NCBI GenBank assembly: GCA_017590115.1
Contig: JAGGNK010013559.1
Coordinates: 1,864,305 to 1,928,304, forward strand
DNA from: Montifringilla adamsi
Taxonomy: Eukaryota > Chordata > Aves > Passeriformes > Passeridae
Direction of reading: 5' to 3'
Length of the DNA: 64,000 nt
Program-made: the position numbers and the translations under genes
Notes under the pieces: model-generated
Database searches by the model: none
Seen by the model: only the letters and a program-made list of their open reading frames with translations
Told to the model about the DNA's origin: nothing
Part shown: positions 22,601-33,535 of the stretch, piece after piece
How positions within the stretch are numbered: the first letter of the stretch is position 1
Layout: each line of letters begins with the position of its first letter

Positions 22601-25600
22601 CCTGCCCCACTGTCAGTGCTGGCCATGGTGGCTGCTCTGCCCCTTTTGCCTTGGTTTGCTGCCACTGGCACCTCTGGGGTGTCTGGAACACCACGGTGGG
22701 GTTGTGTCCTGCACCAGCACTGAGGGGTTTAACAGGGATGGGGCTTTCCCTGCCGAGGAAACAGGGAGCTCTGGGTGCCCCAAACAGCTCTTTCCCTTTA
22801 TAAATCCTTTTCCACATGCCTGCGAATCCCATCTGCCCAGGAGCCCTGGCAGCAGGGAGCAGTTAGAGCCAGGAGCCCAGGCCAGGCCCTCACATGGCAG
22901 AGCATCCTCTCAGCCAAGGAACCAGGGAGCCAGGGGACATAAATTAGCACTTCCCACCACCCCGACCAGCCCGTTCCTCAGCAGTGTGAATTTTGGAGAG
23001 CTAATTCCCTCCGATTAGGTGGGTGGATCTCAAAAACCTGGGGTGTTTCATCCCCAGCTTTGGCTTCATGCAGGTTTTATAACCCTCAGCAGGACTAGAG
23101 CTGCTTGGAATCATATCTGTGTTTGTCCTGCTCCCCTGGCTGCTCTAAATGAGCGTGTCCAGGCTGGGATCAGCACCTGAATTGGTCGGTGTTGCTCTGG
23201 GCCACCTGCAGCCTGCTCTTGTGCTTCCTTGTACGGTCTGGCCAGCCCCTCCTGGCCACCCTGAGCACCTTCTGCTGTGGCTTTGTCAGCTGCTGATGGG
23301 TCTCTGCCGTCTCCCTGCAGACTCCAAGCAGAACGGTGAGGCCAACGTGGTGCTGTCGGACGAGGAGCAGCCGCTGTCCCCGACGGACGAGGAGAAGCGG
23401 CCGATGCGGCGCTCCAGCACCCGGGACAAGAACAAGAAATCCTCCACGTGCTTCCTGCTGGCCACGGGGGACTTCTCCTGTGCAGCAGACGGAGGCATCC
23501 AGAAAGGTACGGCTGGAGGTGGGAGCAGGACCTGGCTGGGGAGGGAGAGGTGGAGGCTGAGGGCAGCTTTGTTGGGCTGATCCAAGGCTGGTTCATCTCC
23601 ATCCATCTGCCTGGCTGTCCTCTGCTCCCCAAACCCACATCTTCCTGCCCCTCCATCTGCTTCACCTCCATCCAAGACATTTCTCCCCGTAACGGCTCCA
23701 CATTTTGTGTTCTCCTCTCCAGTCACCCCTATTTGGGGTCTGTGACCCCCATTCAGGGTCTATGACTGCCATTTGGGGTCTATGACTCACATTTGGGGTC
23801 TAAGACTCCCATTTGGGGTCTGTGATCCGTGTTTAGAGTCTATGACTCCCATTTGGGGTCTGTGTTCCCCATTTGGGGTCTATGACTCCCATTTGGGGTC
23901 TGTGACTCCCATTTGAGGTCTATGACTCCCATTTGGGGTCTGTGATCCGTGTTTGGGGTCTGTGACCCCCATTTGGGGTCTGTGACTCCCATGTGGGGTC
24001 TGTAATCCATGTTTGGGGTCTGTGACTCCCACTTGGGATCCGTGATCCGTGTTTAGGGTCTATGACTCCCATTTGGGGTCTGTGACTCCCATTTGGGGTC
24101 TATGACTCCCATTTGGGGTCTGCGACTCCCATTTGGGATCTGTGATCCCTGTTTGGGGTCTGTGACTCCCATTTGGGGTCTGTGACTCCCGTTTGGGGTC
24201 TGTGATCCCTGTTTGGGGTCTGTGACTCCCGTTTGGGGTCTGTGATCCCTGTTTGGGGTCTGTGACTCCCGTTTGGGGTCTGTGACCCCGTGCTGGCTGC
24301 ACTGCCCTCCCGGGGGGCAGAGTGCTCCAATCTCTGCCCCTGCAGCTCTTCTCCCTGGGTTTCAACCCCCCATCTCTGGCTGGTGTGAGTGGGACATCTC
24401 TCCTGGGGACATGGTGAGGTTGTGACTGAAGGTGACCGAAAGGTTTTCAGTAGGGAAAAAAGAAATCCAGAAGCTTTTCCCCTGCTCTCCCCTCTGGTGG
24501 CTTTCGGCGGGTTCGAGCGTGGGGAGCTGCGATGTGTCAGGTGCTGCCTTGCCAGCAGCTCAGGGCTGCCAGAAAGGCTCCTCTGGGTTTGGAACAGGAG
24601 CTGTGCTAAGTGTTGAGGCTTTCCATGGGAAACTGAGGGGGAGATGAGTCAGGAAAACACAAAACTCTTCTCCCCATGACAAAACAAAATCTTTTTCAAC
24701 CTGATCCCAGAGTTCTCTGCTCCTTTGCCCATCTCTCAGCACTCCAGCCCCAGAGAGGGTAAATCCAGTGCCCCAAAATCCAGCTGCACCCTCGATTGCT
24801 GGGATAACTCTTAGGGCACAGCTCAGTTTCCCAGTTGTGCGGTGTTTTGTGTGTCCAGGGTGGCGTGGGATGCTGTAGCTGCAGAGCTGACCTACTTCTA
24901 CCTCCCTGGTACCAAGTGCTGCCCGTTGCTCACGGGGAGCTGGCACCAGGCAGGAGCAGGGATGATGTGCTGCATCTCTGAGCGCTCCCCAGGACCTGTT
25001 GGTGCTCTGCAGAGCCTCAAGGGTTTGTTACTTTTGGAACTGCTTGGCATGGCACAGACTGAGTGGGACACAGGGACGTGTTTGGGTGCAATCATATTTA
25101 TCAGTAGTAGAAGCAAGTTGGTTCTTTCCTCCTGGGAAATCAAGGATTCCCTTTGGCATTGTTGCTCAGCCTCAGAAAGAGGACAAAGAGGAAAAGCTTT
25201 GCTCATCCTTGGGGTACCATCAAATATCTGCTTGAAATGCCTGATGTTTTTTCCCTGGAAGTGCCTTTTCCTGTGAAGTAGATCCTGTTAATGTGGAGAG
25301 GGGAGGGAGGTTTAGTCCCATTCCAGACTGGGAGAGGGAATGCTGAACTGGAGGGATGGAGGAGACGGATGAAAGCCAGAGCTGATTTTCCTCCTCAGAA
25401 AATGCTGAAGCCAGGCTTCAGCTGAAGCGTTTGAATCTGGTCCCACTGAAGCCAGGAGAAGTGGAGCAGCTCTAAGAGCTGAGGATCCAGAGCTGCTTTC
25501 ACTCACTCCCAAATCCCATCACTGGATCAAGGAGACCGGGAGATTTCTGTCCTTGTGTGGTGGCACAGCAGCCCTTTGAAAGGGCGCTGTGGTGATGGTT

Positions 25601-28600
25601 CTTGGGGGGATCTGGTGTCTTCCCTGCAAATTTCAGAGTGCCTTTTACACTTTAAAACAGAAGGCGTGCACGGGTCACTCAAGCCCATGTTGCTGGAATG
25701 ATGTTGCACCTGGAGAAAGCTGGATCTGCTGTCCAGAGGGGCTCCAGAGATGCTTGAGACCTTTTGGGAAGGGGAACCTCAGTGTCCTGCTTGGCTGTGG
25801 GACAGACATGGGAGGCTGTCCTGGGAGGTCAGGGCTGGCCTAGTGAAATGCTCTGGGTGACCAGAGATGACCAGAGGTGACCAGGGGGCGAAGCAGCCTC
25901 CAGCCAAAATCCACTGGGAGCCGCAGAGGTGCCTCTTCCCTTGGTCCTGATTTATCTCCTGCTGAGGCTGTTTGTTCTGGTACTGGGATGTTGGCAGCTC
26001 TGCAAATTGAGATGAGCTTGGTTCTGAGCCCGACTCTCTGATGGCCATCTGTCAGATCCTGGGACAGGTACTGGTGTCTATGCAAGCTGTGGAAATCAGG
26101 AGAGGGAGCTGGTTTGGGAATAAGCTGCAGATCTCGGCATCCATCGTGGCTTAACCCCAACTCCAGGTTGGTCTTGTTGGGGCAGCTCAGAGAGAAGAGC
26201 TGCTCCTGCCCTTGGAGCTGAGCCTGGAGCAGATTGAGCTGGATTGCTGGGGATTCCTATGTGGAATGTGTTTCTTGCTCCTGTGGCTGCCTGCAGTGGT
26301 ATTGCTCTGCTCCCTGGCTGCCAGGGATGGCTTCAGAGCCTTTATCTCCCCTCAGCCCTGGGGTCCTGCTCAGCCCTTCCCAAAAACGTGTCCTGCTGGC
26401 TGCAGACACTTGCCATGGGGCTGCCTTGGCACAAAAGCCCTGTCCTCTGCTCGGTGGAGGGATATGGAGGCAGGGTGAGTCCAGCCAGGGAGACTGGTTG
26501 GGATGGAACCATGGAATCACTTGGGTTGGAAAAGAGCTCTACGAGTCCAACCTTCCCCCAGCACCTGGCCACTAACCCGTGTCCCCCAGTGCCACATCTG
26601 TGTCTCTTAAAGAACTCCATCTCCTTTATCAGCACACTAACATGGCACAGCAGCAATTTTTGGCTCTGTAGAGCATGGTGCAGCTGATTTTCACTCTGTT
26701 TCTTGCTGTCAGTGCAGGGCCATGATCCTGAGCATGCAGGATGGGATCAAACTGGGAACACTCATGGGAGCATCCCCTGGAGTTGCCTGGCTGGGGGGGA
26801 CCGAGCACCAGCCGACTTTGCACAGGGACACGACCCCACAGGAGCTGTGTGCCAGGCCTCTGTCCCCAGCAGCAGCACGCTCCTGGGCTCTGCAGCCTCC
26901 CTGCTCTGCCCCATCCCCTCTGGCACAGCTCCCAGCCTGTGCCCGTGCCCGTGTGGGCACCCCGAGCCTGCAGGGAGCAGGCAGTGCCACGGCCCGGGAG
27001 GAGCCCCTGGGGTCACCCAGCACTCTTTAATTCCTAAAGCAATCCCAGTGACTCTGGGTAGCCCCGGGGCGAGCTACTGGGACTCCAGCTCTGTTTATCA
27101 GCTGATTAGCAGAGCACAACCCCCTTGTCCAGTTGTGGCTGTATCTGGCCCTGGGTGTGGTGGGAAGCCACGACAGCTATGAGGGACTGAGTCTGGAGCT
27201 CCTTCCCAGGTGCTCCTGCAAGTGTGGCTTGGGATAAATTCATGGACAGAACAAAGTGTTGGGCTTGGGGCAGGTTTGCCCCTGGAGCTCCACTGCAGAG
27301 GGTACCTGGGGAAACCAAACATCTTTATGAAGTTCTGTCCAAAAATGTGATGGTTGAGACTTAACCAGAGTGAGCAGCGGGTTTTTGACCCCGTTTCTAT
27401 CCCTGTTTGCACCTTTTCTATTCAGGGTTCGGAGCGAGAGGCAAAGCCCATCCCCACAAACCCCACCAGCCCTGCCTCGCCGGCAGCTCCCAGCAAAGCC
27501 CGAGCCCGTAACACCTCCTGCCCCACGGCGCTGCTCGGGGGCTGGGGGCTGCCCCAGGCTTTCAGGGACCACTTGGATCTCAGCACAGCTGCTTCCCACA
27601 CTGCTCAGGGCAGCGGGAAACGCCTGAGCTCTTCCAAGAGCCTCAGCGCACCCGGGGAAAAGAGCTGAGGAAGGGAAGGAAAAACGAGTTTTTGGGAATG
27701 TTGTGGGGAGCAGGGTGGTCTTTGCATCAGCTGCTGTGGGTGGGGAAACTCCCAGCTCCCCCCCAGCTCAGGGCTGTGCTCACTTCCCTCCTCACTCGCT
27801 GGGTGGATCCGTGCCAAGATGTAAATAAGGAAATTGCTCTTCTCCTCAGGCCTGCTGCTGCTCCCGCTTCCACTGCAGGGAGGGAAAAGCTTTGCTGGAG
27901 TCAGCAACAGGTTGAGGCAGATCCCTCTGTGCCCTGGACCTGCCCCTGTTTCACTGGAGGAGCTGAGTCTCCTCGGGGGGCTGAGGGGTGGGGAGGTGCT
28001 GAAGAATCCCTGCTGGCTGCTGGGGCTGGGAAAAGCCACAAACAGGGGACAAGCCCTGGAATTGCAGAGGCAGTGCTCTGGAGCCTTTCCCAGGTGATGC
28101 TGCTGTCTCAGCACCCCCTTGGGGGTGTGTGGGGGTGATGCTGGGACTGCTCTGCTGTGAGTCTTGATCCCTGATCCGAGCCCAAACCAGCGGCAGCAGA
28201 ACCCAAAGATGTGCCACGAACTCTTGGGGCAGGACACAGGGAGGGATTCCAAGCCTGGCACTGCTGAAGGAGCCATCCATCACCTTGTTTTTCTGCTGTC
28301 AGGAGCTGCCTCCCTCTGCTCCCCCCACACAAACGCTGCTTCCCTGGTCTTTGCTTTCCCTGGATCTCGCTGGTGCCTTGGGAAGGCTCAGGCTTGGCTG
28401 GGTTTGCTCAGCCAGGTGCTCTCAGGGAAGGTCCAGGCGCAGGGACATTGGGCTCATCACAGCTGGGAGCATCATTAATTTTCCATGTTTTGGCAGCAGA
28501 TCCAGGGAACAGACTCATCCTTAGCAGTGCTGCTTTGTGGATCTAAAAATCCAATTTTCAGTGCAAAGACTTTGTGTCTTCCCAGCAAGAAAAGTGGCTT

Positions 28601-29270
28601 TTGACCTGCGAGAACATTTCCTCTGGCTGTTGCTTTTTCAATAAAAGCTGGAGAAATTCCTGGCTCTTTGTGGGAGCATGAAGGGTCCCCATGCTTAAAG
28701 AAACAGAAATATTTGCTCTTTAATGCAATTTCTTATGGAAAATAATGAGCGTGTCTACCTGCTCCATTCCACACAGAAAGGTGTCAGCAGCAGCCTGCTG
28801 CTACAGGGGTGTGAAAACCAGAGCTGGGGGAATCACTCCTTCCAGATCCCATATTTGTTTGAGTTCTGCTGCTTTTCCCCGTCTGCTTCAGCCCACAAAA
28901 TCCCCAGACTCATTCCTCATTCAGAGCAATTTGGGAAACAGAACCCAACACCCTCCAGGAGCAATTTGGTCTCCTCACTGATGGCTGAGTCCTGCCTTTG
29001 GCCGGCGCTGCTCCATGAAGGGAAGCTCTGGAGGAGCCTGCTTGTCCCCAAAAAGCCCTTCCTGCACTTTTTTCGGGGGTTGCTCGGGGTGTGGGGCTCA
29101 GCCCGGCGCTGGCAGCCTCCCGAGCCTCGGGCAGGAGCTGCTGGGCTCTAACCTGTGTGTTTTCTTCCCGAGGCTGTGGAAAGTCGCGGAGCCTGAGCAG
29201 CGTAGCCGGAGGGGCAGGAGCCGTGGGGCGCTGCGGCTCCCGCTGCTCCCCCGTGCCCTCCGTCCTCTAA
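16005..29270 (+). CDS. KCNC4: KCNC4 (Kv3.4), fast-inactivating voltage-gated potassium channel subunit; isoform using terminal exon 29173-29270
   Basis: Spliced exons 16005-16655, 20992-21928, 23321-23506 and 29173-29270 give 1872 nt, 623 residues. The N-terminus (residues 1-25, with Cys6, Ser8/9/15/21 and Cys24) matches the mammalian Kv3.4 inactivation ball, so the paralogue call is firm. The T1 domain has the Zn motif H105-x5-C111-x20-C132-C133. S1 starts at V218. The S1-S2 loop has sequons NVT (247) and NTT (256). S4 runs R338-R353. The selectivity filter is TLGYGD (427-432) and the S6 hinge is PVP (458-460). The protein forms tetramers (with other Kv3 subunits) in axons and terminals and repolarises fast spikes; in the family the ball's redox and PKC state controls inactivation. 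An alternative last exon at 35967-36028 replaces the tail, giving 611 residues. No frameshift or missing key residue is visible. Confidence 0.96.
16656..20991 (+). other. KCNC4 intron 1
   Basis: 4.3-kb GT-AG intron free of CR1. It holds an imperfect ~77-bp tandem duplication at about 17347-17492. Otherwise it is unique, moderately GC-rich sequence without recognisable features. Confidence 0.9.
17347..17492. repeat. Tandem duplication of ~77 bp
   Basis: Two adjacent copies contain caccctccctgggcaccc and tgtccctccccatgggcacc. Located in KCNC4 intron 1. Confidence 0.75.
20992..21928 (+). CDS. KCNC4: KCNC4 exon 2: S1 to S6 transmembrane core
   Basis: Acceptor gactttcacag, donor GTGAGA. The exon starts with [18 protein letters not shown] (S1) and carries all six segments, the pore ([12 protein letters not shown]) and [16 protein letters not shown]. 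The proximal cytosolic tail follows, with a KKKKKH basic run and the ERKRS end. It ends one base into the Asp codon completed in exon 3. Confidence 0.98.
21929..23320 (+). other. KCNC4 intron 2
   Basis: 1.4-kb GT-AG intron of unique sequence. I see no repeat or further exon. Confidence 0.9.
23321..23506 (+). CDS. KCNC4: KCNC4 exon 3: distal cytosolic tail shared by all isoforms
   Basis: Acceptor cgtctccctgcag, donor GTACGG. It encodes [19 protein letters not shown], a Thr/Asp/Glu segment, [18 protein letters not shown] and a short end, IQK. It ends one base into a Gly or Asp codon, so both downstream terminal exons can join in frame. Confidence 0.95.
23507..23580 (+). CDS. KCNC4: Possible KCNC4 read-through (unspliced) C-terminus
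   Basis: If the exon 3 donor is not used the frame continues as [10 protein letters not shown] and stops at 23578-23580, giving a 615-aa protein. The mammalian Kv3.4a tail also starts KGT at this junction (from memory), but nothing after it is similar here. Use in the bird is uncertain. Confidence 0.3.
23721..24290. repeat. Minisatellite of ~28 copies of a 20-bp unit
   Basis: The unit ctgtgactcccatttggggt is repeated in strict 20-bp register for ~570 bp, with substitutions but apparently no indels. The distal third shows a 40-bp higher-order unit alternating tgtgatccct and tgtgactccc. It starts 215 bases after the exon 3 donor. The open frame on the opposite strand is an artefact. Confidence 0.95.
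26510..26620 (-). mobile_element. CR1 3'-end fragment
   Basis: ccatggaatcacttgggttg followed by gagtccaaccttcccccagc, in KCNC4 intron 3. Confidence 0.8.
29173..29270 (+). CDS. KCNC4: KCNC4 alternative terminal exon A (PDZ-type tail)
   Basis: Acceptor tgtgttttcttcccgag. Joined to exon 3 in phase 1 it encodes [13 protein letters not shown], a Gly/Ala/Arg/Cys-rich middle, and SPVPSVL followed by TAA. The pattern matches the KSRSLNNIAGLAG...SPIPSIL tail known for a mammalian Kv3 isoform (from memory), with a degenerate middle. The last residues S-V-L fit a class I PDZ ligand. AATAAA follows 211 bases later. Confidence 0.85.
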
Positions 29271-29505
29271 AGGACCTGGCTGTGCCCCGGGTGTCCCTCT
29301 GGTCCCCACCACGCCGAGCAGCCCCAGCTGGGACATCTCCATCCCCCAGGAGCTGGTTCTGAGCCCCTCCAGCTCCCCCTGTCACGTCTCCACTGACCTT
29401 GTCTCGTGTCCATGTGGATGGGCAGTCCCTGGAGGAGGTGTTGGGGTGCTTTTCCCCTCTTTGAAACCTTATTCATCCTAAATAAACCCTGCAATTCCCT
29501 CTGGT
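29271..29505 (+). other. KCNC4: 3' UTR of KCNC4 terminal exon A
   Basis: Unique sequence from the TAA to just past AATAAA 29481-29486. A second signal at 29689-29694 could extend it by ~200 bases. Confidence 0.6.
29481..29486 (+). terminator. Poly(A) signal AATAAA (KCNC4 exon A transcript)
   Basis: Canonical hexamer 211 bases after the exon A stop, followed by a T/GT-containing stretch (ccctctggtgtcg). Confidence 0.65.
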
Positions 29506-29688
29506 GTCGAGCCCTCCCTCCCGTGGTCCGCCTGTGTTGGGCTAAAGGGTGGTGGAAACACAAGGAGGACAAGTTGACTCATAAAATTATATCTCATTGT
29601 GCTGGAAATGGCTGAATTCATATATTTTTAGGTTTTATTTTGTTTGTTTTTTTTAAAACCAGCCTCAAGTTTCCGGAGGCAACAGATG

Positions 29689-29694
29689 AATAAA
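29689..29694 (+). terminator. Second AATAAA downstream of exon A
   Basis: Canonical hexamer in an AT-rich context following a T-rich run, with T-rich sequence (ctcttgttttgtgcctcttt) about 40 bases downstream. Confidence 0.45.
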
Positions 29695-30504
29695 CCTCTA
29701 TTCCCTGCCCAGCAGTGGCTCCCCTCTTGTTTTGTGCCTCTTTCTGCCTAAATCCTACTTGTTCTTTCCCAGATTGTGTCTGCTTCTCCTTCCAACCTCA
29801 GGATGGGCCTGAGGGCCTTGGAAACCAGCCCTGAGATCCCATGGATGCTGGAGGGCCCTGGGAGAGGGTTCAGGGAGCACACGGAGGCTGGGATCACAGG
29901 GATGGGTACTCCCATGAAGAGCTGGGAAGTGGTGGCAAGAGGAATAAAGGTCCCTGGCAAAGCTGCTGCTGGTGTGCGACAGCGAGGCAGAGAGAGATTT
30001 GAGGCAAAATGATGCCTAAATAGATGGGGGATGAATCCTTGTTTGGGATGGACGTGAGGTGGTGATTCCAGAACATTCCCACGGGGATGGGAGCTGGGTT
30101 TGAGCCAGGCTCTCCCCATCCCTGGGAGGATGAGGCTGGAGAGTCAAACTCCCTGTGGCACTGCTGGTTTTTGCTCACCTGTATCGGTTTTTGGGATGAT
30201 TTTGGATGATCTCAGGTATCTTCGCAAGCTAGAACAAACCCTTCAGTCCCTGGCTCATTTCAGTTCTGTCCAGCCCAGCCTCCCTGGAGGTGTTTGGACC
30301 TTGGGTGGCTGCAAGGGGCTGGTTTGGGGTGTCCAGCCCTGGTCTGGAGTCCCCTCGGTGCTCTCTTGGCCTCTTCCCTCACTCTGAGCAAGTCAGGGCT
30401 GGAGCCTGGGGACTTTTCTGGGAGGATGTGTTTGAAAAGCAAAGAGCCCCAAGAGCTTTCCTGGGATCAGACCCTTCCCCTCCACCATGGCCAACCTGGA
30501 TCTG

Positions 30505-30580
30505 ATGCTCAGGGAATGGTGATGTTGGACTTGATGATCTTGGAGCTCTTTATCAACTTTAAGGATTCTGTGATTCCATG
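30505..30580 (+). mobile_element. CR1 3'-end fragment
   Basis: gttggacttgatgatcttgg ... aaggattctgtgattcc, a CR1 terminus in forward orientation. Confidence 0.75.
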
Positions 30581-30737
30581 GTCCCTGCACCTGAAAGAAG
30601 CTGGGATGGATTTTGGCAGATCCCACAGCCAGGACCCTCCTGCTCCACCCCAGGTTTCCTGTGCCTCAGTTTCCCTTGGTGTGGAGAAGGATCTGCCAGG
30701 AGGAGCAGCCAGCACATATCCAAACCAGACCCCTCTG

Positions 30738-30945
30738 AGTTTTTCCTTCCTTCCTTCCTTCCTTCCTTCCTTCCTTCCTTCCTTCCTTCCTTACTTCCTT
30801 CCTTCCTTCCNNNNNNNNNNNNNNNNNNNNNNNNNNNNNNNNNNNNNNNNNNNNNNNNNNNNNNNNNNNNNNNNNNNNNNNNNNNNNNNNNNNNNNNNNN
30901 NNNNNCCTTCCTTCCTTCCTTCCTCCCTCCCTCCCTCCCTCCCCT
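30738..30945. repeat. (CCTT)n/(CCCT)n microsatellite interrupted by an assembly gap
   Basis: CCTT repeats run to 30810. Ns fill 30811-30905. CCTT then CCCT repeats continue after the gap, so the true length is unknown. Confidence 0.9.
30811..30905. other. Assembly gap (95 Ns)
   Basis: Run of N within the CCTT microsatellite. Confidence 1.
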
Positions 30946-32365
30946 GTCCCAGCTGTGCAGGAGCCAAAAGGAAGCAGAAAAGAGGTGAAAGAACTTGGTG
31001 CCTTGGACTGGATCTTGGGGATGGATGTGAGGAGCTGGTGCTGGAGGCAGAATTGTTGTGGATTTGGGGAGGAATTGGGATGAGCTGCATCCATCCTGTG
31101 CTCAGGGTGTGCCATGCTGGGCTCTGGTGCTGATCCATCCCTCACCAGCAGCACCTGGGTTTGTGTGTTGGGTGCAGCTGCATTCCTTGGATTCCCACAG
31201 CAGATGGAGGGGTAACAGGGCAGGTTCATGAATCCCCCAAAATTCCATGAACTGGCAAAGGGGTGGGAGCAGCAGCACCATGCAGGTGCTTCTCTAGCTC
31301 ATCCTTCCCTCTGAAAGCAGGAGGAGCTGGAATATCCCCAGCCCCTGCCAGAGGGAAGGCCACACTCCATGGCTTCATTGTCCTTTGGATCATAAATGAT
31401 TTATCCAAGGTTGTGAGCTGACTTTGGGACGAGCCAGGTATGAAACCCTTTCTCTTGCAGAAGGATCAGATCAAAATCCTTTGATTTTGACCCCAGACTT
31501 TGGGGTTTGAGTCTCTTGGAGGTAGAGGATTAAACCCAGAGCAGCCACAGATCCCAGCAGATCCCATCCTTGCCTTTGCCCCCTCAGCTCCCAGAGCAGC
31601 TCATCCCAATGCCAGAGTGGCTGCTTGGGGTGGAAAACCTTTGGTGGACCCCCCCAAAATCTCATCCCCACCAGAGCAAGGAGGGTTGGGCATGAGCTGC
31701 CATGGAGCCAGCAGGATGCAATTTTTAGCTGGGGCGTTATGCAACCCAGAGGAGGGATGACTAATGTGCAAAAAGCTCCTCTAAAACAGCCCAGCCCCGA
31801 AAGGGAGATGGAGGGATTTCAGTGGGAGGCACCAAACTGCTGAAAAACCCATCGCATCTTCTCCCTCTTCCTCCCCGCCTCCTTCTGAACAGGACTTGGG
31901 GGATGCAGGAGGGAGAAAACAGCTTGTTGTTATTTTTAGGTGGGGTCTGGGTTGGTTTTGGGGGTGAGTTAGCACGGGTTAATCCCTGGGTAAGATTAGA
32001 AGAGGAGCTGTAGTGGATCAGAGCAGACCTCTAAATATCTCTGGAACCCAGGTTTTTATCTCAACCAGTGGCCAAAATTGGCAGCCTGGAGAAGAGGATA
32101 AGAATAGAGCAGGAATATACGATACTTCCCCTGAATATCCTCGCAGGACTTATCTGTGTTTAGGGATCTGTAGGAGCTCACGTTCCAGCCCAGGCCAAAG
32201 GAACCGAGACAAAGCCAAGTTGTTGGATTTATTCCCAAGAAACTGCATAAATCCACAGGAGTCCAACTGCCCCTGCCCAGCCCCTAAAAGGGCATTAAAA
32301 AAAACCCCAAAACATCAAGGGGTGTGCAGTGGTTGTGGGGGCATGGCAGCAGGGAAAGGAGACCT

Positions 32366-32424
32366 GGGGATGGGATGGGATGGGATGGGATGGGATGGGA
32401 TGGGATGGGATGGGATGGGATGGG
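32366..32424. repeat. (GGGAT)n microsatellite
   Basis: About 11 perfect GGGAT units in KCNC4 intron 3. Confidence 0.95.
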
Positions 32425-32520
32425 TGTGCTGGGTCTCCTTCCTGGCAGGGTGACGGGATTGAGCAGGAATCCAGGGGTGAGCACTGGGTGTGTTATAGGA
32501 ATGTGTCCCTCACCTGTGGA

Positions 32521-32740
32521 GCAGGGGATGTGTCCTGGTGGCTGTGAAAAAATAATCACAGAGTCAGGGAATTGTTTGGGTAGGAAGGGACCTTAAATTC
32601 CATCCCATTCCAGCTCCTGCTATGGCCAGGGACAACTTCCACCATCCCAGGTTGTTCCAAGCCCTGTCCAGCCTGGCCTTGGTCACTTCCAGGGGTCCAG
32701 GGGCAGCCCCAGCTGCTCTGGGCACCCTGTGCCAGGGCCT
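32521..32740 (-). repeat. 220-bp local duplication, copy 1 (flank plus CR1 end)
   Basis: Contains ~32 bp of non-CR1 flank (gcaggggatgtgtcctggtg) joined to a reverse CR1 3' end. It matches 33698-33917 without gaps and with about seven differences. Confidence 0.9.
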
Positions 32741-32765
32741 CAGCACCCTCACAGGGACAGTGGGT
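32553..32765 (-). mobile_element. CR1 fragment
   Basis: aatcacagagtcagggaatt, ggaagggaccttaaattcca, ccctgtccagcctggccttg. Part of the local duplication. Confidence 0.9.
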
Positions 32766-32869
32766 GCTTGGCAGGGTGAGACCCCCCAGAGCTCCAGTGC
32801 CCCATGTCCCTCTCCCCACCATGGGGACACATGTGATGCTCAGCAGTGGGAATGGGACAAGAGATGATG

Positions 32870-32990
32870 GAGCCGTGGAATGGTTGGGTTGGAAGGGCCG
32901 TGGGCAGGGACAGTTTCCTCTAAACCAGGCTGCTCCAAGCTCTGCCCAGCCTGGCCTGGAACACTCCAGAGGTGCTGGGTGACACCGGGC
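32870..32990 (-). mobile_element. CR1 fragment
   Basis: gtggaatggttgggttggaa followed by caggctgctccaagctctgc, a second reverse CR1 ~100 bases from the previous one. Confidence 0.8.
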
Positions 32991-33535
32991 TGCCCTGTGG
33001 GGTCCTCGCATTCCTCTGCCCACCTGGGACATGGATCAGCACTTTGGGACATGGATCTGTCACCAACCCCTGTGACCACCCACCCCTCTGCAAGGAGCCA
33101 AACCAGAGCAGCCTTGGCTCAGGGGGATTTGGGAGCAGTTTCCTGCTCCAGCCTCAGCTCCTTCCTTCTCTTTTCCTGCTGGAAGACTCGCGGTCCAGCA
33201 CTGTGTGGAGGCTGCACCGTGATCCCGGGCTGCTTGCAAAGTATTAATTTTTATTGTTGCAACAACTGCTCTGTTTCTTGGGAGATGCCTGAGAGAGCTG
33301 AGGAAATAGAAAGGCCTGTCAGGCAGCTGGGCAGGAGGTGAAGATGTCAAGAGAGTAATTGCTCTACCCAGAAGGAGCCTGTTCCTGGCTTCCCCGGCTC
33401 TGCCAGGAAAAATCCTCGCTGCTTATTTGATGACAATAAAGAAAAACAGAAAATAAATAGCAACCCCATGGCTTGCCCGTGCTGACGAGGAACAGGGAGA
33501 GCAGAGGCAGATGCAAAATAGGATGCAGGGGAGCT

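Noticed and set aside
24060..24365. Minus-strand open frame rich in PQTGVTDPK repeats
   Set aside because: It is the 20-bp minisatellite read in frame. The periodicity explains it entirely.
27426..27512. A third possible KCNC4 terminal exon: polypyrimidine plus cag, in-phase 28-residue ORF to TAA
   Set aside because: Phase fits, but the peptide (start [11 protein letters not shown]) resembles no Kv3 tail I know, is proline/GC driven, and no poly(A) signal is close.
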